Below the pieces are notes generated by a model. The model saw nothing but the letters and a program-made list of their open reading frames with translations. It was not told the origin of the DNA and did not search any database. From JAZDOK01 sp043798715 (lineage in GTDB: Bacteria; Vulcanimicrobiota; JAZDOK01): 64,000 nt of DNA. The position numbers were made by a program, and so were the translations under genes. Positions 1-10,900 of this stretch are shown here, piece by piece (the stretch's first letter is position 1; every line of letters starts with the position of its first letter). The DNA lies in NCBI GenBank assembly GCA_043798715.1, contig JAZDOK010000100.1, positions 1 through 64,000 of the forward strand. Reading direction: 5' to 3'.

Positions 1-1487
1 CGGGTTCGATTCTCGACGGGAACGGAGCGGCGGTTAACTTCACCGGCGGGACGCTCACGCTTAATGCTCAAAGCAACATCGGCGTTTCGGGGAATCCTTT
101 GGAGATGTCGGTCGGCACGCTGAATGCGACGGCTTCCACCGGCTCCATGTACCTCGCCGAGGCCAACTCAGTGGTGTTGGGGACGTTCGTGGCCGGAACG
201 GACATCACGTTCACAAACGCTACCGGCAACATGTACGTGTTCGCGGTGGCCTTCGGCGACGGAGGGACGGCCACCCTCACCTCGACGGCCGGTTCGATCT
301 ACGACGGGAACGGTGCTATGCTCAACATCACGAGCGGGACGCTCACGCTTAATGCTTATTACAGCATCGGCACTGCGGGGGATCCTTTGGAGACCACGGT
401 CGGCACCCTCAATGCCACAGCCACAGCTTTAACCGGTTCCATATACCTCGCCGAGACCGATGACATTACGGTGAACGCGGTGACCTTCGGTTCCTACGGA
501 ACAGCCTCCCTCACTTCGACGGCCGGGTCGATTCTGGACGGGAACGGTGCGACGTTGAACTTCACCGGCGGGACTCTCACGCTTAACGCTCAAGGCAGCA
601 TTGGCGCTTCGTCGAATCCTCTGGAGACGTCGGTCGCCACGCTCAATGCGACAGCGACCACCGGCTCCATGTACCTTGCCGAGGCCAATGCGGTGACGCT
701 GGGGACGATCGCGGCCGGAACGGCCACCCTCACCTCGACGGCCGGTTCGATTCTCGACGGGAACGGTGCGGCGTTGAACTTCACTGGCGGGACGCTCACG
801 CTTAACGCTCAAGGCAGTATCGGCTCTCCGACGGATCCTTTGGAGACGTCGGTCAGCACCCTCAATGCCACAGCCTCCACCGGCTCCATGTACTTCGCCG
901 AGAGCGACGCGGTGACGTTGAGCACGATCGCGGCCGGAACGGACATCACAATTACGAATACTACCGGCGACATGACGGTAAATGCGGTGACCTTCGGTTC
1001 TGGAGGAACGGCCATATTAACCTCGACGGCGGGTTCGATTCTCGACGGGAACGGAGAGACGCTCAACTTTACGGGCGGGACGCTCACGCTTAATGCTCAA
1101 GGCAGCATCGGATCTTCGGGGGATCCTTTGGAGACTTCGGTCAGCACCCTCAACGCAACAGCGAGCAATGGCTCCATTTACCTTGCCGAGAGCGACGCAG
1201 TGACGTTGGGCACGATAGCGGCCGGAACAGATATCGCATTGACGAACGCCACAGGCGACATGACTGTGGGCATGGTGACGTTCGGTTCCGGAGGAACTGC
1301 TGCGTTCACCTCGATGTCCGGCTCGATTCTGGATGGGAACGCGGAGGCAGTCAACTTTACCGGCGGGACACTCGATCTTGTGGCTCTGAACGACATCGGT
1401 TCCCCCGACGATTACATCGATCTTACCGTGACCAGTTATACAGCGACGGCGACGTACGGTAACGTCTACATCAACTTGATCCCGTAA
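1..1487 (+). CDS. 3' end of a TPS/haemagglutinin-type repeat exoprotein (5' end outside the window)
   Basis: The frame is already open at base 3 and reads GSILDGNGAAVNFTGG, so this is the C-terminal part of a longer protein and not a gene starting at the first internal ATG (position 99). The visible 495 or so residues consist almost entirely of repeats of the type GSILDGN..NFTGGTLTLNAQGSIG..DPLETSV.TLNATA..GS.YLAE.DAVTLGTIAAG, rich in Gly, Ser, Thr and Ala, as in filamentous-haemagglutinin-type beta-helix adhesins. The same repeat type forms the C-terminal array of the giant gene downstream (41540-43600), so the two are tandem paralogues. The protein stops at YGNVYINLIP with a TAA at 1485-1487. 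It lacks the roughly 170 residues that follow the array in the giant protein. It is presumably a secreted surface protein. It could instead be a truncated or rearranged copy; the missing 5' part would decide. Confidence 0.75.
   Translation, partial: GSILDGNGAAVNFTGGTLTLNAQSNIGVSGNPLEMSVGTLNATASTGSMYLAEANSVVLGTFVAGTDITFTNATGNMYVFAVAFGDGGTATLTSTAGSIYDGNGAMLNITSGTLTLNAYYSIGTAGDPLETTVGTLNATATALTGSIYLAETDDITVNAVTFGSYGTASLTSTAGSILDGNGATLNFTGGTLTLNAQGSIGASSNPLETSVATLNATATTGSMYLAEANAVTLGTIAAGTATLTSTAGSILDGNGAALNFTGGTLTLNAQGSIGSPTDPLETSVSTLNATASTGSMYFAESDAVTLSTIAAGTDITITNTTGDMTVNAVTFGSGGTAILTSTAGSILDGNGETLNFTGGTLTLNAQGSIGSSGDPLETSVSTLNATASNGSIYLAESDAVTLGTIAAGTDIALTNATGDMTVGMVTFGSGGTAAFTSMSGSILDGNAEAVNFTGGTLDLVALNDIGSPDDYIDLTVTSYTATATYGNVYINLIP
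3..1400 (+). repeat. Tandem array of 288-nt (96-residue) GSILDGN repeats
   Basis: Codons for the first Gly of the GSI(L/Y)DGN motif start at 3, 291, 525, 744, 1032 and 1320. The spacings are therefore 288, 234, 219, 288 and 288 nt. The 288-nt spacing is the full unit, and the 234- and 219-nt units lack an internal module, all in frame. Nucleotide identity between units is high over long stretches, for example GACGGGAACGG and GGGACGCTCACGCTTAA. This indicates recent tandem expansion and makes the array prone to recombination or misassembly. Confidence 0.85.
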
Positions 1488-1659
1488 GCTTTAATTTTAG
1501 AAGAATAAAAGTCGCTGAGATTGGCAGGGGAGACGGATTTCCGCCTTCTACGGGCGGCCCATGCAAAACTGGTTGCCGCCATTAAGATACCATCCCGGTG
1601 GACCTGAACTGGCAGATCTTTTCAAGAGATTTAAAAGAAAAATCATTAAAGGGAAAATC

Positions 1660-1688
1660 TTGTAAAATCAAGGGTTTTATGTTATAAT
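1660..1688 (+). promoter_or_regulatory. Predicted sigma70-type promoter for the giant gene
   Basis: A TTGTAA hexamer (1660-1665) is followed after 17 bp by TATAAT (1683-1688), preceded by TG at 1680-1681 to give an extended -10 of the form TGTTATAAT. The same nine bases occur at 60820-60828 in front of the GH2 gene, which supports reading this as a genuine promoter element in this genome. Confidence 0.6.
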
Positions 1689-1738
1689 TCTTCTAGTTTT
1701 GTTGACTCTTTATGACTATGATTAAACAAAGGAGCGTT

Positions 1739-1758
1739 GCCCGGATACCGGGCTTTTT
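1739..1758 (+). terminator. Hairpin plus T-run inside the giant gene's leader (possible attenuator)
   Basis: GCCCGG (1739-1744) and CCGGGC (1748-1753) form a 6-bp GC-only stem with an ATA loop, followed directly by TTTTT (1754-1758). It lies about 50 nt downstream of the predicted -10 box and upstream of the gene start, where a terminator would act on the giant gene itself. Termination of transcripts from the upstream paralogue is the other possibility. Confidence 0.5.
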
Positions 1759-1787
1759 GTGTTTCTTTGTGCCCAATTATTTAACAT

Positions 1788-1836
1788 GTGCATCTCCCTG
1801 CCGATGCACGAAGCGTGCGAGGCTGCGCGACCGCAG
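1788..1836 (+). promoter_or_regulatory. Structured 5' leader hairpins
   Basis: A perfect 7-bp stem, GTGCATC (1788-1794) with GATGCAC (1803-1809), encloses an 8-nt loop. A second stem, CTGCG (1823-1827) with CGCAG (1832-1836), follows. I could not match this to a known riboswitch class; in particular the conserved bases of c-di-GMP-I aptamers are absent. Whether it is regulatory is inference from position. Confidence 0.35.
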
Positions 1837-1924
1837 TCTTTGAACATGGTAAATGGAAACTTTGATCTATAAAAATCAGCTGTCAAAGCATCCTAAGTAC
1901 ATCGAATAATCAGGAGGTCTCAGG

Positions 1925-4900
1925 GTGAAGAAGAGGACGAACAAAACGATTATCCTGGCGGTTCTGGTATTGATCCTGGTGATGTGGGGGCTTTCCCCGC
2001 AGGCCGCGCAGGCCGAGCCCCAGGGAGGAACGGTGACAACGGGAAGCGCCGCCATTGATCAGGCGATGCCCGGCGTCACCAACATCACCCAGTTCACCGA
2101 CCGGGTGATCATCAACTGGGAGCGGTACGGCATCGGCTTAAACGAGCTGGTGCGCTACCTACAGCCGAATGAATTGTCGGCGGCCTTAAATCGGGTGACA
2201 GGGATTGATCCCTCGGTCATCCTCGGTTCTCTTCAGGCCAACGGGCGGATCTTCATCATCAACCCCAACGGCATTCTCTTCGGCCCGCAGTCGAGGGTGG
2301 ACGTGGGGGGCCTGATGGCCTCCACCCTCAACATGAAGGACCAGGACTTCCTGGACGGCAATTACGCATTGCTCCAGGATCCGGCAAAGGCGCTGTCGTT
2401 CGTGGTGAATAAGGGGCAGATCAAAGCCGCCGACGGCGGCTTTGTCGTTCTGGTGGCACCGCTGGTTTCCAACGAGGGGACGATTGTGGCCAACCTGGGC
2501 CACGTGGTTCTGGGCGGCGCCTCTCAGGCGACGGTGAACTTCGACGGGCAGGGGCTGGTGAACTTCTCCCTCCCGGCCAATAATGGCCCCGCCGTCGGCG
2601 GGGATGTGGTGATGAGCACCGATGCCTGCGCGGACGTCCTCAGGGACGTGGTGAATCACCAGGGTCTGGTGGAAGCCGGGCAGGTCATAGAGCAGGACGG
2701 CCAAGTGGTGCTGGTGCACGCCGAGGGCACGGCGGTAAATAGCGGGAGCATCCAGGCCAACGGCGCTCCCGGGCGGGATGCAGGAACGGTCACGGTTCAT
2801 TCGACGCAGGCGACGGTCCTGACTCCTTCATCGAACATTGAGGCCCGTGGAATCGGTGAGAATTCCAACGGCGGATTGATAGAGACCTCGACGCATGGCA
2901 ACATAGTCTTAAACGGCAAGGTGGATGCCTCCGCGGAAAATGGCCGGGGAGGCACCTGGCTTCTGGACCCGTCCAATGTGACAATTACCGATGCCACCAA
3001 CAATATGACGGGTGACCCTGATTGGATTCCCGGCGATCCATATACTTCCTGCACCGTATCTGCGGCTGCCGTCACCACTGCCCTGGACTTGGGCACCAGC
3101 GTTACTGTTGGTACCGCCAGTGGCCTGAGTGAAGACGGTGACATCACGGTAAGCTCGGCTATTACCGCCACGGGTACCGGAAGCCTTACCCTGACGGCCG
3201 CCGCCGGCACCGGAGATGTTTTTATAAACGCGCCGATAATACTGGCTGGCGGCAGCTTCACTTCATCCGGCGTTGATTTCACCAGCAATGCAGTGGGCAC
3301 CATCACCACCGGCGGCGGGGACGTCACCCTCAGTCACACCGGGGCGGCGACGATTGGCGCTGCCATCAACACCGACACAGGCGCCATAACCATCCAGGGA
3401 GCCGCGATTGCTCTGGGGGCCAATGTGCAGTCCACCGGCGCTATTACGCTCAGTCCTTCTTCCGCTGATTCCTCCATCGGTATCGGAACCGGGGCGACCG
3501 GCGACTTCGCTCTGGATGACACGGCCATCGGCCACTTACAAAGTGGTTTTTCAGGACTCACCATCGGCCGCTATGACGGGAGCGGCGCTATTGACATGCG
3601 ATACGCCTTCGACCTCCCTGAGGGTGTAGACCTGAATATCTTGGGCGGCAGCATCACGGTCAACAGTCCCATCATCAGCGGAAATGACATTACTCTCAAC
3701 GCTTCGAGCGGCAGCCTTACGATCAGGCAGTCCATTTACAGCGGAAACAGCGTCAGCCTGTATGCCGCGAATGGAGTAGACATTGGCGAATTCAAGCAAG
3801 AAGTTGAAATAGAAGGTGAGAATATAAGTATATGGAGTACCACGGGGGCCGTCACCGTTGGGTCAGTGAGCGGTGGGACCGATGGGTCTGTACAAATATG
3901 GAGCGGAGGCTGGGGGGAAGGGGAGGACGGAGGACCTGTCTCCGTCGGTTCAGCGACCGGTAGGGATGTAAGCGTATGGAGCAACACGGGGTCCGTCACC
4001 GTTGGGTCAGGGACTGCCAGTGGAATGCTGCAAATATGGAGCGGATCGGGGGAGAAGGAAGGGGGGGCTGTCACCGTTGGGTCAGCGACCGGTGGGAATA
4101 TAGCTATATGGAGCAACATGGGACCCGTCACCGTTAGTTCAGCGACCTCCTCTGACGCCCCTATACAGATATGGAACACTTCGGGTTCCGTCAACGTTGA
4201 TTCGGCGTCCGGACCGAATGTATCTATATGGAGCGGAGGCTGGGGGGAAGGGGAGGACGGAGGACCCGTTACCGTTGAGTCAGCGGCTGGAAGCGTGACG
4301 CTGCAAATATGGAGTGATACGGGGTCCGTTGACGTTGATTCGGCGAGCGGTGGGAGTGTAGCTATATGGAACGAAGGGGCCGTCTCCGTCGTTTCTGCGA
4401 CTGCCGGGGGATCCTTCGACTCCCACGGCGCGAGCTTCACCGGCAGCGGCCTGATAACTGCCGGAGACAACGTGGGTTTACACTTCACAAGCGGCATATC
4501 GGCCTTCACCGCGACTCCTTCCATCTCCGCCTCAACGGTTCAAGGAAATATCGTCATTACAAACACGGGAGATGTATCAGTCAGCGATCTTATCGCCAAC
4601 AACGGCGATATCAGCTTCTCCTGTACCGGAAATATTTCCCTTGCCGGCGATGTGAGCGGAACGAATGTCTATCTCTCGTCCTGGGGGACAATTCTGAAGC
4701 ACCCCGACTGTGCAGAATGGCCCTCGATAACGGCCTCAAACCTGACTATTGAGGCGGGCGGCTCGGTTTGTCTTAACGGCCCCAACAACGATGTTTCCAC
4801 CATCACGGCCGAGGTGGAGTACGATTTTTCATTTAACAACAGCACTGACCTGGAAGTTCTCGGGATAGATTCATCCCTTGGCATTGTGACTCTAACGGTG

Positions 4901-7900
4901 GCGGGCGTCCTTGACCTCCGGGGTCCCGTAAATGCCGGCACCGTCAATCTGACTGCCGGCGATGGCATCGTTCAGAACCAGAGCGGCTTGATTACCGCGG
5001 GCAATCTCATCCTCAACGGCGGCGCCATGAGTCTTAATCAGGCCAACAGCGTTGGCACTTTGTCGGCGAATGTCACCGGATCTCTCGAATTTACTGCTGC
5101 CGGTGGCCTGACGGTGGGCGGCATTACTTCAAACGGGGCCGTCACCCTGACCAGCCCGTCGAGCACCACCCTGCAGGCGGATATAACGACAGGCGGAGGA
5201 GATATAGAGATCGCCGGAGGCGGGGACATCATCATCGACGCGGCGTCGATCACACTTAACACCGTCGCGTCTCCTGTAAGCGGAGCGATTAACCTGCACA
5301 ACTCCTCCATCTACGCCACGGCTCCCGGCTGCGACCTCACCCTCGAAACGGGCGTTATTAATGTCGGGGGAAACATCACGCTGGGCGCCGTGGGCAATGG
5401 CGGCGGAGCTCATAGCTTCCTGCACGACATCGTCATCGACGCCGCGTCGGGAGACACGAACGGCATCGTAACCCTGAACGGGGACATCCTTTCGGATGAA
5501 GACGGCTCCGGCAACCCGGGTTCCATTGCAATCGGCGGGGACATCCGCCTGGCCGGGAATGTCACCCTCGATACCCAGCAGAGCGGGAATGCCGCCGCCG
5601 GTTTGGTGAGTCTGACGGGCTTGCTCGGCGCGCAGATTTCGGCGATCTCCCCCGGTTACTCTCTTACGATCAATACCTCGACCGCCGGTGCCGACATGAA
5701 CGGCGGCAACGTTACCATTAATGTCCCGCTTGGCAGCAGCGGAGGTTCCTATGTCCAGAACCTATCCGTCAACACCACGGGCAACGGCAGCGGGACGAGC
5801 GGGACACTCGCCACCCGGGCGGTTCATACGGAGGGATCTCAGGCCTACGATGCGGGCCATTTTACAATGGGCGGTGATTTCACCGCCACCGACAATAACA
5901 TCACCATCCGGACGGATGATGCCTCTGACGCTTTCTCCCTGACTCACAACCTCTCCGCCGGGACGGGCACGGTCACCCTCGATGCCGCCGCCGGCGCCTC
6001 CCAGCGTGACGGGGGTGCCGACATCCATGCCGAAACCCTCTCGCTCCTGGGAACGGGCAATTTCACTTTCAGCGGTTCCGAAGTGAACAACCATGTGGAG
6101 ACGCTCACAGTCAATACCATAGGAACGGATGTAAACAGAGTTTATTACCTTGATTCCGGCGCGATCACGGTGGGCTCCGTTTCAACCGGCGAAGGCGAAC
6201 TTTCCGTCTATTCCGGCGGAGCCATCACTCTCACGGGAGATATCTACGCCGGCTATGTGGATCTTGCACCTTCGAGCGGCGGGATGACCCAGCCGTCCGG
6301 CCATATCGTCTCCCCGGTGCTGGACTTGCACGGAGCCGGAACTTTCTCTATCAATAATCCAGCCAACAATGTCGTAGACCTGGCTGCCAACATCACGGGC
6401 TCCCTGTCTTATACGGACGCCGACAGTTTAGGAATCAACGAAATCACCACCAACGGCGGGGATGCCTCGATTTCTGCAGTTGGTATTACTCACAACGGCT
6501 CGGTCAATACAACCTCCGGCGGAACTGCCGGGAACTATACGGCCAACGCAGGTGCCGGCAGCTACGAGATAGGCTCCGGGTACGCCATCAACACTGATGA
6601 CTCCACAGCCGACGGCAACATCACCATCACGGCGGACGACATGGCATTGGCCGGCACTATGAATGCCGGGAGCGGAATGGCCTCAGTTCTCACGTTCACG
6701 GAAGGCCGCCCCATTGACCTCGGCACGGAGACGGCCGGTCAATTGAGCCTGACGGACCCGGAACTTGCTGCGATAACGGCCGGAACTCTACAGATCGGCA
6801 GCACGAGCAGCGGAACCATCATAGTTAGCACCGCCATTATTCCTATAAATACGGCCGCTCTCTGCCTCATCACGAGCGGAGGGATATTCCAGACCCCCGA
6901 CGGCGCCACGGTCACAGTGAGCTCTCTCTCCCTCTCCGCCGGACACGGGGTCGGTACTTCTTGGAATCCCTTCGATACAGCGGTTTCCGTCCTTGAAGTT
7001 ACGAACACCGCGGACGGCGTCATCAACATAAGCAATACCGGCGACCTGGGACTCAACCTGATTGACAACGGGAGCCGGGATGTATTCCTGGCGGCGACCG
7101 GCCATATTTTTGACAACAATCTTTCCGAGATGAACATCGTTGGTGGCACGGTGACTCTCAGCGCGACTGAAGGTATCGGGACCTACGGCGCTGGCGGCGC
7201 GATCGAGACAAATATCGCCGGGCTCATCGCCGATTCGAATACAACCACCTCGGCGACGGCGGGTCATATTTGTATTAACGAACTGGATTCCATCACCCTC
7301 ACTCATGTAAACACCCACAATGCGATGGAATCCTTCAACGTCAATATTACGGCCGGTGGCGATATGACATTGGGGGAGGTCATCTCTCAAGGGAGCTGGA
7401 GCGTTCGCCTTACCTCCACGGCGGGCGCCATTCTGGATGGGAACGCAGGAACGAACAACATAGACTGCTTCGACCTTCGCCTTGTCGCTGCCACCGGCAT
7501 CGGCTCGACGGACGCCCTCGAGATAACCGGCAGCATCCTTGAGGCTGAAAACATGGGAATCGGCGATATCGGGATCATAAGCAGCAGCGGTCTTGTTCTT
7601 CAGCACAGCGGCGGCCCGACTGCCAACGCCGTTTACAATAACGGCGGGGCGATAAACATTACATCTACTGGAGCCAGCATCAATATTTATGACCCCATTA
7701 CGACGAACGGCGGCTCCGTTGCATTAAATGCCAATTGGAGCATCTATCAGGCCGCAAACGGAGACATTGACACGACCTCGGCCGTGGATTCCGGCTCCTA
7801 TACGGCCGTAACAGGAGCTCTCTGCAGCTATGACATGGCAGCGGGCGCTGCCGTCAACACGAGCAGCGTGTCCGGGACGGCTGGGAACATCTCCATCTCC

Positions 7901-10900
7901 ACGGACAGCATCGGACTTAACTCCTGCATCCTCAATGCGGGGAGCGGCGATATCGCCCTTCAGCCGGTCACACTAGGCCGGACAATAGGCCTCGGCACCG
8001 GCGGCGGGGAATTCAACCTGGACAACACCGAGCTTCCCTACATCTCCTCCGCCGGCACGGTAACGATTGGCAAAGACGATGCGGGCATTATTTATGCCGA
8101 AATTGATTCCTCATCGGTCACCCTTAATTTCACCAGGCTCTCTCTTCTGACGGCCGGGAACATTGAGGACGGCATCAATGACTACGGGATAACCGTCGGC
8201 ACCCTTTCCCTTAGGACTTATGGATCGGGCGGTATCGGCGTTGATGATGCCCTCAATATTAATGTGGACTACCTCACCGTGACGACCGCGGGCGGGAGTG
8301 TGGACATCACAGAGATGAACTCCCTGACGGTCAACGGCGCAACGACGAACGGCGGCGCCTTCACCCTTGCGACCAGCAGCAGCCCGGGCGCTATTACGGT
8401 GGACGGCGAGATCAATACTTACGGCTTCCCGAGCGGCACCGAAGGCGACATCTCCCTCACCGCCGCAGACTCCATTACCCTCAATGCCGATCTGTACGCC
8501 GGAAACTGGTCGTACAGCAATCGCATCACCCTCTCTCCGGGAAATAACGGCGGCGTTTCCCAGAGTGCCGGCTGCACCATCAGTGGGGGTGAACTCCACC
8601 TCGACGGCTCCGGCGAGTTCTCTCTGACGCAGACTGAAAACAACGTCTTCTCCCTTTTTGGAAACGTCACTTCGGGCAACGTCTCCTTCACCAACAACAC
8701 GAGCCTCACGATGGAAGCTTTCACGATGCCGGGGGGGACGCTGAACGTGACCGCGGCTGAGTCCATCCTCCTGCACGACAGCGTGGATGTCACCATCGGC
8801 ACTGTCAATCTGACCGCCACCGGCGGGATTACCCTGGTTGGCGGAGGACGGGTGACGGCGATGTCCCTCTCCCTGAATGCCGGAACGGGAGGGGTAAACC
8901 AGCAAAACTATGAAATCTCTGTGAGCAGTCTTTATCTGAGCGGATCAGGGGACTTTTCTCTCACCGGAACCAACACGGTGGACAATTTCTCCGCCAGTGT
9001 TGACGGACCGCTCAACTTCAGTGCCTCATCGTCCTCACAGGCGCTTAATATTGGAAACGTGTCCACCAATGGGCGCGGGATCAATCTCTCCGACGGCGGA
9101 TCTTTCGGCATGTCAATCACTGGGGACATCAACGGGGCCGGGGCCAGTGTCTATCTCTTTTCCGCCAGCGGTATTAGCGAAAACGGCGGCATGATTTCGG
9201 CCAATGTTTTGACCATAGACGGAGGCGGAAGCGTCAGCCTCACCGGGTCCAACCATGTGACCACCCTCCATGTGACCACCCTCACTGACATCGCCTTTTA
9301 CGATGCTGATGAACTCACTGTGGTCGGCATCCAGGTGAACAATACAGGAGGCGTGACGCTCAACGTGGGCGGGAATCTCTTCCTCAACGGCGACGTCGGA
9401 ACGTCCGGGAACACCGGCGATGTAAGCCTGACCGCCGGGAATGGGATCTCGGGCGGAGGTGTCTATGGAAGCACGCTCAGCCTCTCCGGTACCGGGAATG
9501 TCACTCTCTCGGGAAATATGGTTTCCATTTCCTCCCATGTCAACGGAGATTTGAACTACACCGACCAGGACAGTCTCGATATCGTCGCGATTGAGTCGTA
9601 TGAGCACAACGTCACCCTGATCACCGGTATGAATCCCGGGGATACGATGAATATCAACGGGAGCATCAACGCCGGCTCCTACTCGGTCAATCTATATTCC
9701 AACAGCGGTATCACCCAGAACGGCGGAACAATCACTGCCGGGAGCCTCTGTGTGAATGAGGTTTTTGGCGGCTGGTCGGGTGATTACAACCTCACGGCCT
9801 CAAACAACGTGAGTTCCTTCTCGGCGAGCCTTCCATGGTCCAACTCTCTTTCCTTTACCAATTCGGGTGCTCTCACCACCGGGGAGATCTCAATCGGCTG
9901 GACTTCGGGCGCCTCCATCAATCTGAATATCAACGGCCTTTTGACCTTAAACGGCTCCATCTCGACCAATCCGGGCATGGGATCTACCTCCGTTTATATT
10001 GCCGCCGCCGGAATTACCGAGAATGAGGGAGGGGTTATCAGCACCGGGGACCTTTATATCACGGGGACCGGAACTTTCAGCCTCACTCAGCCCAACTCGG
10101 TCAGCCGTCTGGCCGCCGACGTCAACGGCCCCTTCACCTTCTACAGCGGGTGGGACCTGCAGGTGGACCAGGTGAATACATTCAGCGGTATCGAGACCGA
10201 TGGGAGCCCGGTGGAACTTAATGCAGCAGGAACTATCAACCTTTATCAGCAGGTAAACGCCGGCGAAGCTCAGGTGACCCTTGCATTCGTCAACGGGATC
10301 AACCAGGGGAGTGGTATCATCACGGCCGGAAGCCTCCTTTTAAGCGGAGGAAATAATTCTTATAGCGCCATTCTCTCTCAATCCAACGTCGTGGGCACTC
10401 TGGCTGCCGCCATCTTCTGCCCGCTCGATTACGACGGCAGCGGCACTCTTATCGTCGGCCTGGTGGGAACGTCACATGGAGTTGCGACGAACGGTTCATA
10501 TATTGACATCAATGTAACCGGCGCCCTTACGGTGAATGAGCCCATCAATTCGGGAGCCGGTACAATCAGCCTCAGCACCGGCGGCGACCTCACCGGGCCG
10601 GGCGGCGTTGTATCCTCCACCTCTCTCTTTATAAACGCGTACGGCAATGTGGGAGTGGATTCCGTAAATCCTCTCCTAACTGAGACCCCGTTCATGGATG
10701 TGGAGAATCGCCTGACCGGGGCCGGGATATACATAGAGAATGAAGGAGATCTTACCCTGCAGAATAATGGCGGATCAACCTATCCGGATGCCGTTTACAC
10801 CAGTAACGGTCCGGTTTCGATCTCCGCTCATTCCTACATCACCATTGACGACCCCATCACGACCGGCGGCGGCTCCCTCACCCTTGAGGCCACCTCCGGG

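Larger units (their letters stand above)
1488..1924 (+). promoter_or_regulatory. Intergenic leader region upstream of the giant exoprotein gene
   Basis: This 437-nt gap separates the two paralogous exoprotein genes. I found no open frame of convincing length and no RNA gene. From left to right it holds a small CCGCC/GGCGG hairpin near 1541-1557 without a T-run, a promoter at 1660-1688, a terminator-like hairpin at 1739-1758 and two further hairpins at 1788-1836. It ends with a strong Shine-Dalgarno AGGAGG at 1912-1917, seven bases before the GTG start at 1925. If the promoter is used, the mRNA leader is about 230 nt, long enough for post-initiation control. Confidence 0.6.

Noticed and set aside
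3..320. GGTTCGATTCTC-type sequences resembling a tRNA T-arm
   Set aside because: They recur every 219-288 nt in frame as codons for GSILDG, and no acceptor or anticodon stems surround them.
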